This document shows, one piece after another, positions 27,833-36,532 of a stretch of DNA of 48,189 nt (its first letter is position 1; every line of letters begins with the position of its first letter). Source of the stretch: Fidelibacterota bacterium (GTDB taxonomy: Bacteria > Fidelibacterota > Marinisomatia > Marinisomatales > TCS55); NCBI GenBank assembly GCA_002724735.1, contig PBPT01000082.1, positions 105,016 through 153,204 on the forward strand. Direction: 5' to 3'. The notes beneath the pieces were generated by a model that saw only the letters and a list, made by a program, of their open reading frames with translations, searched no databases and had not been told where the DNA came from. Position numbers and translations under genes: made by a program.

Positions 27833-29893
27833 ATGGCATATGCAATTAATTACACTGACTCCGTAAATAAAGGAACAATTACTGTTGAAGACAATACTAT
27901 AAACTCTGAAACTACTATTAGTCTACCTGGTAGATTTACAACAGCATATGGCCAAGCAATCAGTGAAAACTTTTTACATTTATTAGAAAATTTTGCAAAT
28001 AGTTCTGCACCAGAGAGACCTGTAGAAGGTCAATTATGGTATGATACTACAACAGGTGTCGACCAACTAAAAATTTATGATGGAACAATTTGGCAAGCGG
28101 CCGCAGGGTTGAAAAAAGCAAGCTCAGAACCAGCAGTGGCAAATAGCAGTGCAGGCGATTTATGGGTAAACACAGGCTCGCAACAATTATATTTGTTTAC
28201 AGGATCTACTTGGGTTTTAGTTGGACCAGAATTTACAGATGGATTATTAACTGGTACAAAGTCGGAAGTTTTAGCAGGAACTGACAATTTAAGTTATACA
28301 GTATTGTCTATTAAGGTACAAGACAAAACTGCATTTATTATAAGTGATAGAGCTTTTACACCTAAAACAGCTATTGCAGGATTTACAACAGGAATTAAAG
28401 CAGGTATTAATATTAGTTCTGTAGCATTAGTCGGCACAGAAACATTAAAATATTATGGAACAGCTGAAAAAGCAGATGCATTAGTAATTGGAAATACAAC
28501 AGTACCAGCGGCGAATTTTGTAAGAACAGACGTTAGCTCAACATCAAATTTTGATTTAAAAGTAAAAAATAATGATGGTGTTGTAATTGGTACAGGAGGA
28601 CAATTAAGCCTAGGTGTTGACGGTGAGCAGGGAGTTATCCAACACAACACTAGCGGATCTAATATTGATTTTAGATTAAGAAGCGGCACTTCTACACCTA
28701 CAATTATGCGTATTGACGCATCAGGAAAAGTAGGAATCAACAATAGTGCTCCTGAGCAAGATCTTGATGTTGCAGGTAATATTAAACTTACACCAAAAGC
28801 AGGAGTTGCTGGTTCAGGTTATTTACAGCTTACTAGTACAACAGATAGCAGTAGTATTAGCACAGGATCATTAATTACAGCAGGTGGTATAGGCGTAGCA
28901 TTAAATGCTTATATAGGTGGTAACGTTGATGTAGGAGGAATACTACAAACAGGTAATATTGCACCTGACACTGGATCTAGTAGGAATATTGGAACATTAA
29001 TTAACAAATATGACAGCATATATGCAAATACATTTTTTGGTAATTTACAAGGAAATGTTAGCGGTACAGTTAGCGGCAGGGCAGGCTCTGCAGATAAGTT
29101 AGCTAGTGCAACAACTTTTGCAGTTACTGGTGATGTTGATGCGGCTAGTTTTGAATTTGATGGACAAACTGGCGGCAGTACAAAAACATTTAATATGTCA
29201 ATTGCTAATACCTTTATTAGTAATAAAACTGTTACATATGCCGCTGAGAACTCAGATGAATTATTACTGAATAGACCAACAGGTACAACAGGTGTGTTTA
29301 GAATTACTAAAAGTAATTTCCTTAAATCAGTGCCTATTACTCCAGTTGGATCAATGGTTATATATGGTGGAACTACTGCACCTGCAGGATGGTTATTTTG
29401 TGATGGCACAGAAGTTAGAAAATCAGATTACAACGATTTATGGTTAGCTATAGGATTTAATTTTAAAGATGCTTCGCTTATTTCAGATGCAGGAGTTAAC
29501 TTTTTTGCACTACCTGATTTAAGAGGTAGATTTGCATTAGGTATGGATAATATGGGCGGAAACACTGCCAATAGGGTTACAGATGCTACAGCAGATACAA
29601 TAGGCGGAACAGGCGGTGCTCAAAATACAACAATTCAGCTTAATAATTTACCAGAACACGAACATGATATGGAAGGTGATAGCGGTACTCAGTACTATGC
29701 AACAAGAGTAGGAACAGGTACTCCTGCAGATTCAGGAGCCATTCAACTTTCAATTACTTCTGGAACACAAGGTACACAAGGTCTTGCGTCAAGTGGAGGT
29801 ATTAAAACTACATCTTCATTAGGAACAGCAATGGATACAATAGATCCTTACTTGGCTGTAAACTATATTATATATACTGGAGTAACAACATGA
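27833..29893 (+). CDS. Tail fibre protein with phage tail collar domain
   Basis: A 686-residue fibre-like protein. Residues 1-130 are the module shared with the next two genes (NENF-like SENFLHLLENF, APxRPVEGQLWYDT, GDLWVNTGSQQLY). The middle has fibre motifs KVGINNSAPEQDLDVAGNI and NKYDSIYANTFFGNLQGNV. Residues about 502-560 form a phage tail collar domain: GSMVIYGGTTAPAGWLFCDG and FFALPDLRGRFALGMD, followed by LNNLPEHEHD. Collar domains occur in short tail fibres such as T4 gp12. It probably acts in receptor contact or fibre attachment. AAGGAAAAG precedes the ATG, and the stop overlaps the next start by four bases. Confidence 0.85.
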   Translation: MAYAINYTDSVNKGTITVEDNTINSETTISLPGRFTTAYGQAISENFLHLLENFANSSAPERPVEGQLWYDTTTGVDQLKIYDGTIWQAAAGLKKASSEPAVANSSAGDLWVNTGSQQLYLFTGSTWVLVGPEFTDGLLTGTKSEVLAGTDNLSYTVLSIKVQDKTAFIISDRAFTPKTAIAGFTTGIKAGINISSVALVGTETLKYYGTAEKADALVIGNTTVPAANFVRTDVSSTSNFDLKVKNNDGVVIGTGGQLSLGVDGEQGVIQHNTSGSNIDFRLRSGTSTPTIMRIDASGKVGINNSAPEQDLDVAGNIKLTPKAGVAGSGYLQLTSTTDSSSISTGSLITAGGIGVALNAYIGGNVDVGGILQTGNIAPDTGSSRNIGTLINKYDSIYANTFFGNLQGNVSGTVSGRAGSADKLASATTFAVTGDVDAASFEFDGQTGGSTKTFNMSIANTFISNKTVTYAAENSDELLLNRPTGTTGVFRITKSNFLKSVPITPVGSMVIYGGTTAPAGWLFCDGTEVRKSDYNDLWLAIGFNFKDASLISDAGVNFFALPDLRGRFALGMDNMGGNTANRVTDATADTIGGTGGAQNTTIQLNNLPEHEHDMEGDSGTQYYATRVGTGTPADSGAIQLSITSGTQGTQGLASSGGIKTTSSLGTAMDTIDPYLAVNYIIYTGVTT

Positions 29894-31758
29894 GCTATCA
29901 ATTAAATAAAACAGATGGTACATTACTTACTTCGTTAATTGACGGGCAGATTGATCAAGCTAGCACAAATTTAACTTTAGTTGGAAAAAACTACACAGGG
30001 TATGGCGAAGCGTTTAATGAAAATTTTATAAAGTTGTTAGAAAATTTTTCTAACACTTCAGCGCCAAGTAATCCCCTAACAGGACAGCTATGGTGGGACA
30101 CGAGTAATGCTAGACTTAAAGTTTATACAGGCACACAATGGAAAGCAAGCGGTGGCCCATTTGTGCAAAACACACAACCTACTATGGTTGCAGGCGATTT
30201 ATGGATTGATAATTTAAATAATCAATTGTACGCATTTGATGGTACTGACACTACTTTAGTAGGTCCACAATATACAACAGCACAAAAGAAAAGCGGCTTT
30301 GAAATAGGAACAATTCTTGATAATCAAAGTAGATCAAGAACAGTAGCATATCTATATATAGGTGGCACTCTTTCTGCAGTTTTAAGTTCACTAGAATTTA
30401 CACCTACATATTCTCAACGAGTTTTAGGTTTAGTTGATGCAAGCACTAATCCAAATGGTATAATATATGAAGGTGTTAATATTATTAACAACTCAACGTT
30501 TAAGTGGCACGGGGTTGCAAATAGTTCATTAGCACTTACAGACTCTGCAGGTGTTGCAAGAACTGCTGAACAATTTTTAGCATCAAATGCTAATGATGTA
30601 ACAACAGGTGCTTTAACAATTCAAAATTCAGGTGGCTTAACAATAGGGCTTTCGCAAAACAATGTTCAAAAAGTTATTGGTGACAGATTTTATATAGAAA
30701 ATCAACTTTTAGATCATGATTTAAGTTTGCGTGTACGTTCTAACCAATTTAACTCATTGATTGTTGACGCTTTGTATGTAGACGCAAGTACAGCAAGAGT
30801 TGGAATATTTACAACAAACAGACTGCCACAGTACACATTAGATGTTGAAGGTGATATAAGAGCTACAGGAAACTTAATTGTACAAGGTACGCAAACTACA
30901 CTTGATACAGTTACACTAAGAGTAGAAGATAAAAATATAGAATTAGGCTATCAGTCAGATAGCACAGGCGGTGATGATGTAGGTGCAGACGGAGGTGGTG
31001 TTACATTATTATCAACAGACTCTAACAAAGAAATCAAATGGCTAAATTCAACTGATTCCTGGACTTTTAACAAGAATATAGATCTATCTGATACTACTAA
31101 ATCTATTAAGATCGGCGGACAAACAAAATTAACAAATACAAGTCTATCAAATATTTTGTATGCTGACGAATTAACAAGAGTAGGCACACTTGTAAATCTG
31201 CAGGTAGATAGTATTAATATTAATGGTAACACTATTAGTAACAGTGTTTCTAATATTAATCTTACAGCAACAGGAGGAATGGGTATAACACCTGGTGGTG
31301 CAGTAACATTTACTGGAGCACCACAAATTAAAGGTGTTGGTGATCCTTCAGACATACAGGATGTTGCAACTAAAGCTTATACAGATACAGAAATAGCAAA
31401 TGAAGTAATAGTAATGGGTTTTGACATTACCGGATTAGGTACAGGGTCAACATTACAAGCGGCAGTAGCAGGTTATTTAAATGACCTGTATCCTGCAAGT
31501 GCGGCAAATAGTGGAAAACAAGCAAAACTACATTGTACTTCATACGCAAACGCAACAGCAAGTGGTATCGATGTGGATTCAGCTAAAACTATTTCCTATA
31601 TTGCTGTTGATTCTAATGGCACACAGAATGAGTCTGTTGTGCAAGATATAGTTTTTGCAGGAGCCAGTGGTAACGTTTCGTTGACTGCGGCACGTAGTTT
31701 GATGAGATACCAGTCAAACGGAACAGCATGGGAGTGGCAGCAAACAACTGCTTATTAA
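29890..31758 (+). CDS. Tail fibre-like structural protein
   Basis: A 622-residue protein with the shared N-terminal module (GEAFNENFIKLLENF, PLTGQLWWDTSN, GDLWIDNLNNQLYAF, LVGPQYT). The middle carries YTLDVEGDIRATGNLIVQG and LDTVTLRVEDKNIELG, recalled as typical shaft segments of marine phage fibres. VATKAYTD near residue 495 is the common fibre hinge motif. The C-terminal 120 residues differ from both neighbours and end EWQQTTAY, so the tip is a different head on the same base. It overlaps the collar-domain fibre gene by four bases (ATGA), implying coupled translation. Confidence 0.8.
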   Translation: MSYQLNKTDGTLLTSLIDGQIDQASTNLTLVGKNYTGYGEAFNENFIKLLENFSNTSAPSNPLTGQLWWDTSNARLKVYTGTQWKASGGPFVQNTQPTMVAGDLWIDNLNNQLYAFDGTDTTLVGPQYTTAQKKSGFEIGTILDNQSRSRTVAYLYIGGTLSAVLSSLEFTPTYSQRVLGLVDASTNPNGIIYEGVNIINNSTFKWHGVANSSLALTDSAGVARTAEQFLASNANDVTTGALTIQNSGGLTIGLSQNNVQKVIGDRFYIENQLLDHDLSLRVRSNQFNSLIVDALYVDASTARVGIFTTNRLPQYTLDVEGDIRATGNLIVQGTQTTLDTVTLRVEDKNIELGYQSDSTGGDDVGADGGGVTLLSTDSNKEIKWLNSTDSWTFNKNIDLSDTTKSIKIGGQTKLTNTSLSNILYADELTRVGTLVNLQVDSININGNTISNSVSNINLTATGGMGITPGGAVTFTGAPQIKGVGDPSDIQDVATKAYTDTEIANEVIVMGFDITGLGTGSTLQAAVAGYLNDLYPASAANSGKQAKLHCTSYANATASGIDVDSAKTISYIAVDSNGTQNESVVQDIVFAGASGNVSLTAARSLMRYQSNGTAWEWQQTTAY

Positions 31759-31773
31759 ACATATGATAAAAAC

Positions 31774-31781
31774 GATAAATA
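31774..31781 (+). promoter_or_regulatory. T4-type late promoter motif before the third fibre gene
   Basis: GATAAATA lies in the 47-base gap after the second fibre gene, 24 bases before the next ATG. Placement is nearly the same as the gene 6 motif. A GAGGAA ribosome site follows at 31795-31800. Confidence 0.55.
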
Positions 31782-31805
31782 ACATAAGTACTACGAGGAA
31801 CAGCA

Positions 31806-33281
31806 ATGGCATATCAAATAGACAGATACAATAATACGCTTTTAACAAACGTAGAAGATGGTACCGTTGACCAAACCACGGATTTAAAGTTCATTGGTAA
31901 GAATTATGCAGGTTACGGTGAAATTCAAAACGAAAACTTCCTGTTTTTGTTGGAAAATTTTAGTGGAGCGACAGCACCTGCTAAGCCACTAAGTGGTCAA
32001 GTTTGGTATGATAGCTCTGTTTCAAAGTTAAAATTTTATGACGGAACAAAGTGGAGAACAAACGGAGGTTCAGAAGCGGCTTCCACAGAACCAACAGGGT
32101 TATCAATTGGCGATTTTTGGTTCGATACAACAAATAATCAATTATATGTTTATAACGGAACAATTTTTGTTTTAATAGGTCCACAAAACGCAGGTAGCGG
32201 TATTACACAAATGCAAAGCTTATCTTTGCTGGACACAGGCGGTACTACAAGAAATGTAATAGCAGGAACAATTAATAGTGAAACTGTTATGCTTATTAGT
32301 ACTAACGAGTTTGATATTGCCGCAAGTAATTCAATAACAGGATTTGACAGAGTTAAAAAGGGTATTACTTTAGTTAATACACAATTAGCAAGTAATGGAG
32401 TAACAACACCAGCAGGACACTATTTTTGGGGTACAGCATCTGATTCGTTAAGATTAGGAGGTGTTCTTGCATCTAACTTTATACAACAATCATCAGGTGG
32501 TGCTAATACTGTGTTTACTACTACAGTTGAATTTCCTGATAGCGGAATTCAAATTGGCAATTCACAAGATTTACAATTATTAATTGAAAACGGTACAGAA
32601 GGTGTTATACAGAACGTTACTGGTAATAACAGTAAGATTAAAGTTAAAAGTACAAATGGATCTGGCACTACAACACACTCAGTAACATTTGATTCTACAG
32701 GAATTACTCCAGCAGTAGATAATACATTTGCTTTGGGTAGCGGATCATTAAAGTTTTCAAATGTATATGCAACTAATTTTACAGGTGAGGCTTCACAAGC
32801 AACTGCACTTAGAGTAGGTACAGATTTTAGAACCGCAAGTGCAAGTGCATCAAATAATACGGTAGCTGTAAGAGATGCAACAGGCAATATTGCGGCTAAC
32901 TTATTTCAAGGAACTGCTACACAGGCAAGGTACGCTGACTTAGCAGAAAATTATTTAACTGATGAAATATATCCAGTAGGTACAGCAATGGCTGTAGGCG
33001 GCGATGCAGAAGCAAGATCCGCAAAAGTTGGAGATTATTGTATTGGTGTAATATCTGAGAATCCAGCTTACTTAATGAACTCAGAAGCGGGGGGCCAAGC
33101 AATTGGCTTAAAAGGTAGAGTTCCTGTTAGGGTAAACGGTCCAGTTTCAAAAGGGCAAGCAGTTTTTGCTTGGAAAGACGGAGTATGTAGTACTATTACT
33201 ACGAATGCGTTAGTTGGTATTGCACTTGAAACAAGTACTGAAGATGGTGAAAAATTAGTCGAATGTGTACTCAAAGTTTAA
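31806..33281 (+). CDS. Tail fibre-like protein with G2-peptidase-like C-terminal domain
   Basis: A 491-residue protein. Residues 1-125 are the third copy of the shared module (IQNENFLFLLENF, PLSGQVWYDSSV, GDFWFDTTNNQLYVY). A shaft motif LGSGSLKFSNVYATNFTGEA resembles one in the first fibre. Residues about 376-491 begin YADLAENYLTDEIYPVGTAM and continue GDYCIGVISENPAYLMNS and LKGRVPVRVNGPVSKGQ. This resembles the C-terminal domains of cyanophage fibres and of G2-type intramolecular chaperones, which can cleave themselves after folding. No catalytic serine could be assigned, so self-cleavage is not claimed. Confidence 0.8.
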   Translation: MAYQIDRYNNTLLTNVEDGTVDQTTDLKFIGKNYAGYGEIQNENFLFLLENFSGATAPAKPLSGQVWYDSSVSKLKFYDGTKWRTNGGSEAASTEPTGLSIGDFWFDTTNNQLYVYNGTIFVLIGPQNAGSGITQMQSLSLLDTGGTTRNVIAGTINSETVMLISTNEFDIAASNSITGFDRVKKGITLVNTQLASNGVTTPAGHYFWGTASDSLRLGGVLASNFIQQSSGGANTVFTTTVEFPDSGIQIGNSQDLQLLIENGTEGVIQNVTGNNSKIKVKSTNGSGTTTHSVTFDSTGITPAVDNTFALGSGSLKFSNVYATNFTGEASQATALRVGTDFRTASASASNNTVAVRDATGNIAANLFQGTATQARYADLAENYLTDEIYPVGTAMAVGGDAEARSAKVGDYCIGVISENPAYLMNSEAGGQAIGLKGRVPVRVNGPVSKGQAVFAWKDGVCSTITTNALVGIALETSTEDGEKLVECVLKV

Positions 33282-33290
33282 GGATCGATT

Positions 33291-34232
33291 ATGGCAGATA
33301 TTACCGCGGCTCGATTAAATAACTTACAATCGAGAATAGCATTAATACTTGGAACAGGAAGCGGCACTAGCGGTTACGGACAAACCCTAGTATCCTCCCA
33401 AGTTGTCGCTGATTCAATCGTAGATGCGGACGATATCAATAATATTTTTACTGACATGGTTAAAGCAAGGATACACCAAGTAGGTATCCAAGAAACAGGA
33501 ATTAGACAAGTTGTTGAAGACCTAAATACTATTGCAGAAGAAACAAGTAAAAATATTGATAATTCAGGTAATGAAACAGCTGATGCTGAAGGTACAAAAA
33601 AAGGTATAGCTGACTATGAGTCATTAATGACTCAAATAGAAACTGACAAATTATTACTTCATTCAAGTCAAGCTGCCTTAGAACCACAACTTACAAGCAC
33701 AAGAACAACTACTTGGAACGGAATAATTACACATATATTTCAAGTTACTTGGGGATCAGCTGACGAAAGACGTCATTTTTTTAATGCAGGTGGAGAAATA
33801 AGATTATCTGCAAATAATTCAGGAGCAAACGGTCCTAAAGGATTAGATTGGGCCGCATTATGTAGTGAAATTGGTGTAGTAAAATTCGGGCAAGATACTA
33901 CGACAGCAACTGGTTCAGGTACTAGTTATGCAATCGGAAACAATGATGTGACATCTGCATATCAAAACTGTTTTCAGAAAGTAGGAGCAGGCACATACAG
34001 TGGAATTTATGCTGGTAACCTATACACAGTAAAAGTTAGAATGCCAAATGCAGGCATTAACGAAGGTGTGCTTGAATTTAGAATAGAATTCAATGATGTT
34101 GTTTTTGACAACACAGTAGATAATAATGTTGACGGAGCACTAACAAGTACAGTTCAGCAGTATAGAGCAGTTGGTCCTACAAGTGTTACTTCTGTAAGTC
34201 CTACATATTTTACTACTGATGCACTCCAGTAA
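33291..34232 (+). CDS. Virion structural protein, paralogue A
   Basis: A 313-residue protein homologous along its length to the next gene. Shared anchors are an N-terminal helix (ARLNNLQSRIALILG), SGYGQTL, KARIHQVG, ITHIFQVTW, RRHFFNAGGEIRLS and KGLDWAAL, with a C-terminal beta strand LEFRIEFNDV. The same layout is recalled from structural proteins near fibre genes in marine T4-like phages; the precise role (neck, whisker or fibre attachment) is unknown. An AAGGA ribosome site sits 6 bases before the ATG, and the gene starts 9 bases after the third fibre gene. Confidence 0.7.
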   Translation: MADITAARLNNLQSRIALILGTGSGTSGYGQTLVSSQVVADSIVDADDINNIFTDMVKARIHQVGIQETGIRQVVEDLNTIAEETSKNIDNSGNETADAEGTKKGIADYESLMTQIETDKLLLHSSQAALEPQLTSTRTTTWNGIITHIFQVTWGSADERRHFFNAGGEIRLSANNSGANGPKGLDWAALCSEIGVVKFGQDTTTATGSGTSYAIGNNDVTSAYQNCFQKVGAGTYSGIYAGNLYTVKVRMPNAGINEGVLEFRIEFNDVVFDNTVDNNVDGALTSTVQQYRAVGPTSVTSVSPTYFTTDALQ

Positions 34233-34255
34233 ATTTTTTACCCCCACTTCAAACG

Positions 34256-34262
34256 CTAAATA
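34256..34262 (+). promoter_or_regulatory. T4-type late promoter motif (CTAAATA)
   Basis: CTAAATA in the 51-base gap between the paralogous structural genes, 21 bases before the ATG at 34284. Position and sequence parallel the GATAAATA motifs at 7770 and 31774. A GAGAGG ribosome site follows at 34271-34276. Confidence 0.45.
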
Positions 34263-34283
34263 GTACTATAGAGAGGTTATTTC

Positions 34284-35231
34284 ATGCCAACTAAGGTACT
34301 AGCATCACGTTTTAACACATTAAAAGATAGAATAGAAAATATTCTAGGTCCTGCTGAAGAAACTAATAGGGTAGCGGCGAATAATGGTTATTCGTATGGA
34401 TACGGACAAGCACTAGGACCATTAGTAGACCAATCTAGTAGTAATGATTTAATAGATGCTTTAGCTTACAAGCAATTATATATAAATGTACTAAAAATTA
34501 GATTTCATCAGGTAGGCACATCTGCATTTACAGCTGATCCTTTCGTTGTAGGAGATTTTGCAACAAACGCCGCATCTACAGATAAAATTTTAGAAGCGTA
34601 TATTCAAGGTATTGAAACTCTTGCAACTAATATGGAAAATGATAGACTTACAGTACATCCTTCGCAAGCGTCAATACAATCTATGGGAAGTAGCACTAGT
34701 GCAACAAGCTGGAATGGAACATTGTCACATATTTTCCAAATAACATTTACAGATGCACAAGCAAGAAGACAATTTTTTAATGCAGGCGGTAAAATTAGGT
34801 TTTCAACAAGTATGAACTATACAGGAAGCCAAGCTAAAAGTCTTGATTGGAAAAATATGCTTGCACAAGTAGGAACAGTAGATTTTGCGTATAGTAGTAC
34901 TATAAATTCAACAGGCGTAGGACAGTCTTACGGAGGCATAGGGCATGATTATATGTTCAGCTACTATCAAACTGCATATTACAATTCAGGAGGAGGAGTA
35001 TATAATCCGAATAGATATACCGTATATGCTATGGAAATGAATGATAGTGTGTTACAATTTAAAGTCGAGTTTTCAGATCCTTCCTATGGAGTACCAGACG
35101 AAACTGTTCTTGGTGCTGTAACTAGTGATATAGAAGCTGTAGTTCCAGATGGTACCGCATCTATTGACGGCACTATGCAAACAACCGTATCTGTACCATC
35201 CCCTACATACACACTTGTATCTAACTTATAA
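34284..35231 (+). CDS. Virion structural protein, paralogue B
   Basis: A 315-residue paralogue of the preceding protein. Matching segments are SRFNTLKDRIENILG, YGYGQALG, KIRFHQVG, LSHIFQITF, RRQFFNAGGKIRFS, KSLDWKNM and a C-terminal LQFKVEFSD. It differs in a Tyr/Gly-rich segment near residue 230 (YYNSGGGVYNPNRYTV). It is the last structural gene in the window; the stop lies only 3 bases before the -35 box of the downstream promoter and no terminator hairpin separates them. Function within the virion is not known. Confidence 0.7.
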   Translation: MPTKVLASRFNTLKDRIENILGPAEETNRVAANNGYSYGYGQALGPLVDQSSSNDLIDALAYKQLYINVLKIRFHQVGTSAFTADPFVVGDFATNAASTDKILEAYIQGIETLATNMENDRLTVHPSQASIQSMGSSTSATSWNGTLSHIFQITFTDAQARRQFFNAGGKIRFSTSMNYTGSQAKSLDWKNMLAQVGTVDFAYSSTINSTGVGQSYGGIGHDYMFSYYQTAYYNSGGGVYNPNRYTVYAMEMNDSVLQFKVEFSDPSYGVPDETVLGAVTSDIEAVVPDGTASIDGTMQTTVSVPSPTYTLVSNL

Positions 35232-35234
35232 TTA

Positions 35235-35263
35235 TTGACATATATTCATAATAATGCTATAAT
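35235..35263 (+). promoter_or_regulatory. Perfect sigma70-type promoter with extended -10
   Basis: TTGACA (35235-35240), a 17-base spacer, and TATAAT (35258-35263), with TG one base before the -10 (TGC-TATAAT). This is the full bacterial housekeeping consensus. The predicted transcript start is about 35270. It stands at the junction between the last structural gene and the glycan gene operon. Confidence 0.85.
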
Positions 35264-35270
35264 ACTGTAG

Positions 35271-35304
35271 TTCAGTCTTTGTCATTTAGTACCTAAAGAT
35301 TGAA
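35271..35304 (+). promoter_or_regulatory. Hairpin at the predicted 5' end of the operon transcript
   Basis: TTCAGTCTTT (35271-35280) pairs with AAAGATTGAA (35295-35304) over ten positions with one G-U pair; the loop is 14 bases. It starts within a base or so of the predicted transcript start. No U-run follows, so it is not a normal terminator. It may stabilise the mRNA, or the DNA dyad may be an operator. Confidence 0.65.
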
Positions 35305-35320
35305 TAAGTACTACTATTAT

Positions 35321-35326
35321 AGGAGG
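35321..35326 (+). promoter_or_regulatory. Full-consensus ribosome binding site AGGAGG
   Basis: AGGAGG five bases before the ATG at 35332. It is the strongest ribosome site noticed in the window and fixes the start of the first operon gene. Confidence 0.85.
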
Positions 35327-35331
35327 TTTCT

Positions 35332-35691
35332 ATGGACGAAAAGTTATCAAAAGCATTAGACTTTTCTAATTATATGGTTACTCTAAATAACCAAAAAAGA
35401 CTACTTAACGAAAAATATGCAGAAAATTTATTACATTTTACTAATGGTGGACAATTTACTGTTACTAAAGAACTTATAAATTTTGTAAAACTACTAATTG
35501 ATAACCATCAAAACGACGATGTGGTTCTTACAGACGATAATGATATTCCTCTCATAATCGACGATATTGAAGCTTTTTACCAAGACATAATTAATGTTTA
35601 TTTTGAAGCGTCCAACTCTTATCACTCAGAATATATGAAATTAAAAACACAACGTAGTGTGGAGAACCTCGTCGATCATGCAGAAAAGTAG
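35332..35691 (+). CDS. Small acidic protein, first gene of the accessory operon
   Basis: A 119-residue protein that was not recognised. It is mostly helical in character, with an acidic middle (DDVVLTDDNDIPLIIDDIEA, residues 63-82) and a Lys/Arg-bearing C-terminus. No signal peptide, membrane helix, Cys pair or DNA-binding motif is visible. It has the best expression signals in the window: consensus promoter, 5' hairpin and AGGAGG. Its stop overlaps the following glycosyltransferase start by 14 bases. It may be a structural chaperone or a regulator, but no function can be assigned. Confidence 0.7.
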   Translation: MDEKLSKALDFSNYMVTLNNQKRLLNEKYAENLLHFTNGGQFTVTKELINFVKLLIDNHQNDDVVLTDDNDIPLIIDDIEAFYQDIINVYFEASNSYHSEYMKLKTQRSVENLVDHAEK

Positions 35692-36532
35692 AGGGGCATT
35701 ATTAATTGCTAAAAATAATACACAAGTTGATTACATAAAGCAAGCAGTTTTTTTAGCAAAACGAATAAAAAAGTTTCTTAATATCGGAACTTCAGTGATA
35801 ACAGATTCTACAGAATATTTAGAATCTGCATTTGATAGTTCTATATTTGATAAAGTTATTTCCTTGAATAGTCATTCGGAAAAAAATGAAAGATTATATT
35901 TTGATGGAGCTATGTATCAAAAACAAGCTACATTTAAAAATAGATCTAGAAGTAAAGCCTTTGATTTATCACCTTATTATGAAACTCTTCTTTTAGATAC
36001 TGATTATATTATTTCTAATAATTTATTAGGATCTTGTTTTAATTCTGATGACGATTTTATGATATATAAAAAATCCTCAGATATTGCACAAGTAAGAAAT
36101 GAACAAGAATTTAAATATATAAGCGATACTGGAGTTCCTTTTTATTGGGCTACATGTGTATTTTTTAGAAAAACTAATGTTAATAAAATATACTTTGATC
36201 TAGTAAAGCATATCGAAGAAGAATGGGATCATTACCGAAGAGCATACCAAATTACCTCTTCTCTGTTTAGAAATGATTTTGCTTTTAGTATTGCAATACA
36301 TATTATGAATGGATTTGCTCAAGGTACTTTCGCAAAAGAATTGCCAGGCAAAATGCTATACACAACAGATAAAGATATACTTTGGAAATTAGACGATGAT
36401 AAAATGATGTTCCTTGTTGAAAAGAAAGATTACATGGGAGAATATACAGCTTTAAGCACAAAAGGACAAACTATACATGTTATGAATAAATTTAGTTTAG
36501 GTAGAATGATAGACGAGGTAGAAAATGTCTAA
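35678..36532 (+). CDS. Putative GT-A glycosyltransferase, paralogue 1
   Basis: A 284-residue protein from the ATG at 35678. An in-frame GTG at 35657 would add seven residues but is less likely; GGAG at 35661-35664 fits the ATG, though at a longish spacing. The N-terminus ALLIAKNNTQVDYIKQAVFLA matches the next gene (its core only: NxxxVxYxKQAxxLA). LLLDTDYIIS carries a DxD motif (D107, D109), the metal and nucleotide-sugar site of GT-A enzymes. There is no signal peptide or membrane helix, so it should be cytoplasmic. The sugar donor and acceptor cannot be predicted. It overlaps both neighbours. Confidence 0.7.
   Translation: MQKSRGALLIAKNNTQVDYIKQAVFLAKRIKKFLNIGTSVITDSTEYLESAFDSSIFDKVISLNSHSEKNERLYFDGAMYQKQATFKNRSRSKAFDLSPYYETLLLDTDYIISNNLLGSCFNSDDDFMIYKKSSDIAQVRNEQEFKYISDTGVPFYWATCVFFRKTNVNKIYFDLVKHIEEEWDHYRRAYQITSSLFRNDFAFSIAIHIMNGFAQGTFAKELPGKMLYTTDKDILWKLDDDKMMFLVEKKDYMGEYTALSTKGQTIHVMNKFSLGRMIDEVENV

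Noticed and set aside
28909-29409. 166-codon open frame on the minus strand
   Set aside because: It lies wholly opposite the collar-domain fibre gene, is Pro/Leu/Val-rich in the manner of antisense of Gly/Asn/Thr-rich fibre sequence, and has no ribosome site or family motif.
35271-35304. Hairpin as a rho-independent terminator of the structural operon
   Set aside because: The stem is AT-rich, has a 14-base loop, is not followed by a U-run and lies downstream of the promoter for the next operon.
35657-35680. Upstream GTG start for the first glycosyltransferase
   Set aside because: The ATG at 35678 gives an N-terminus that lines up with the paralogue, and GGAG at 35661-35664 would lie inside the coding region if the GTG were used.
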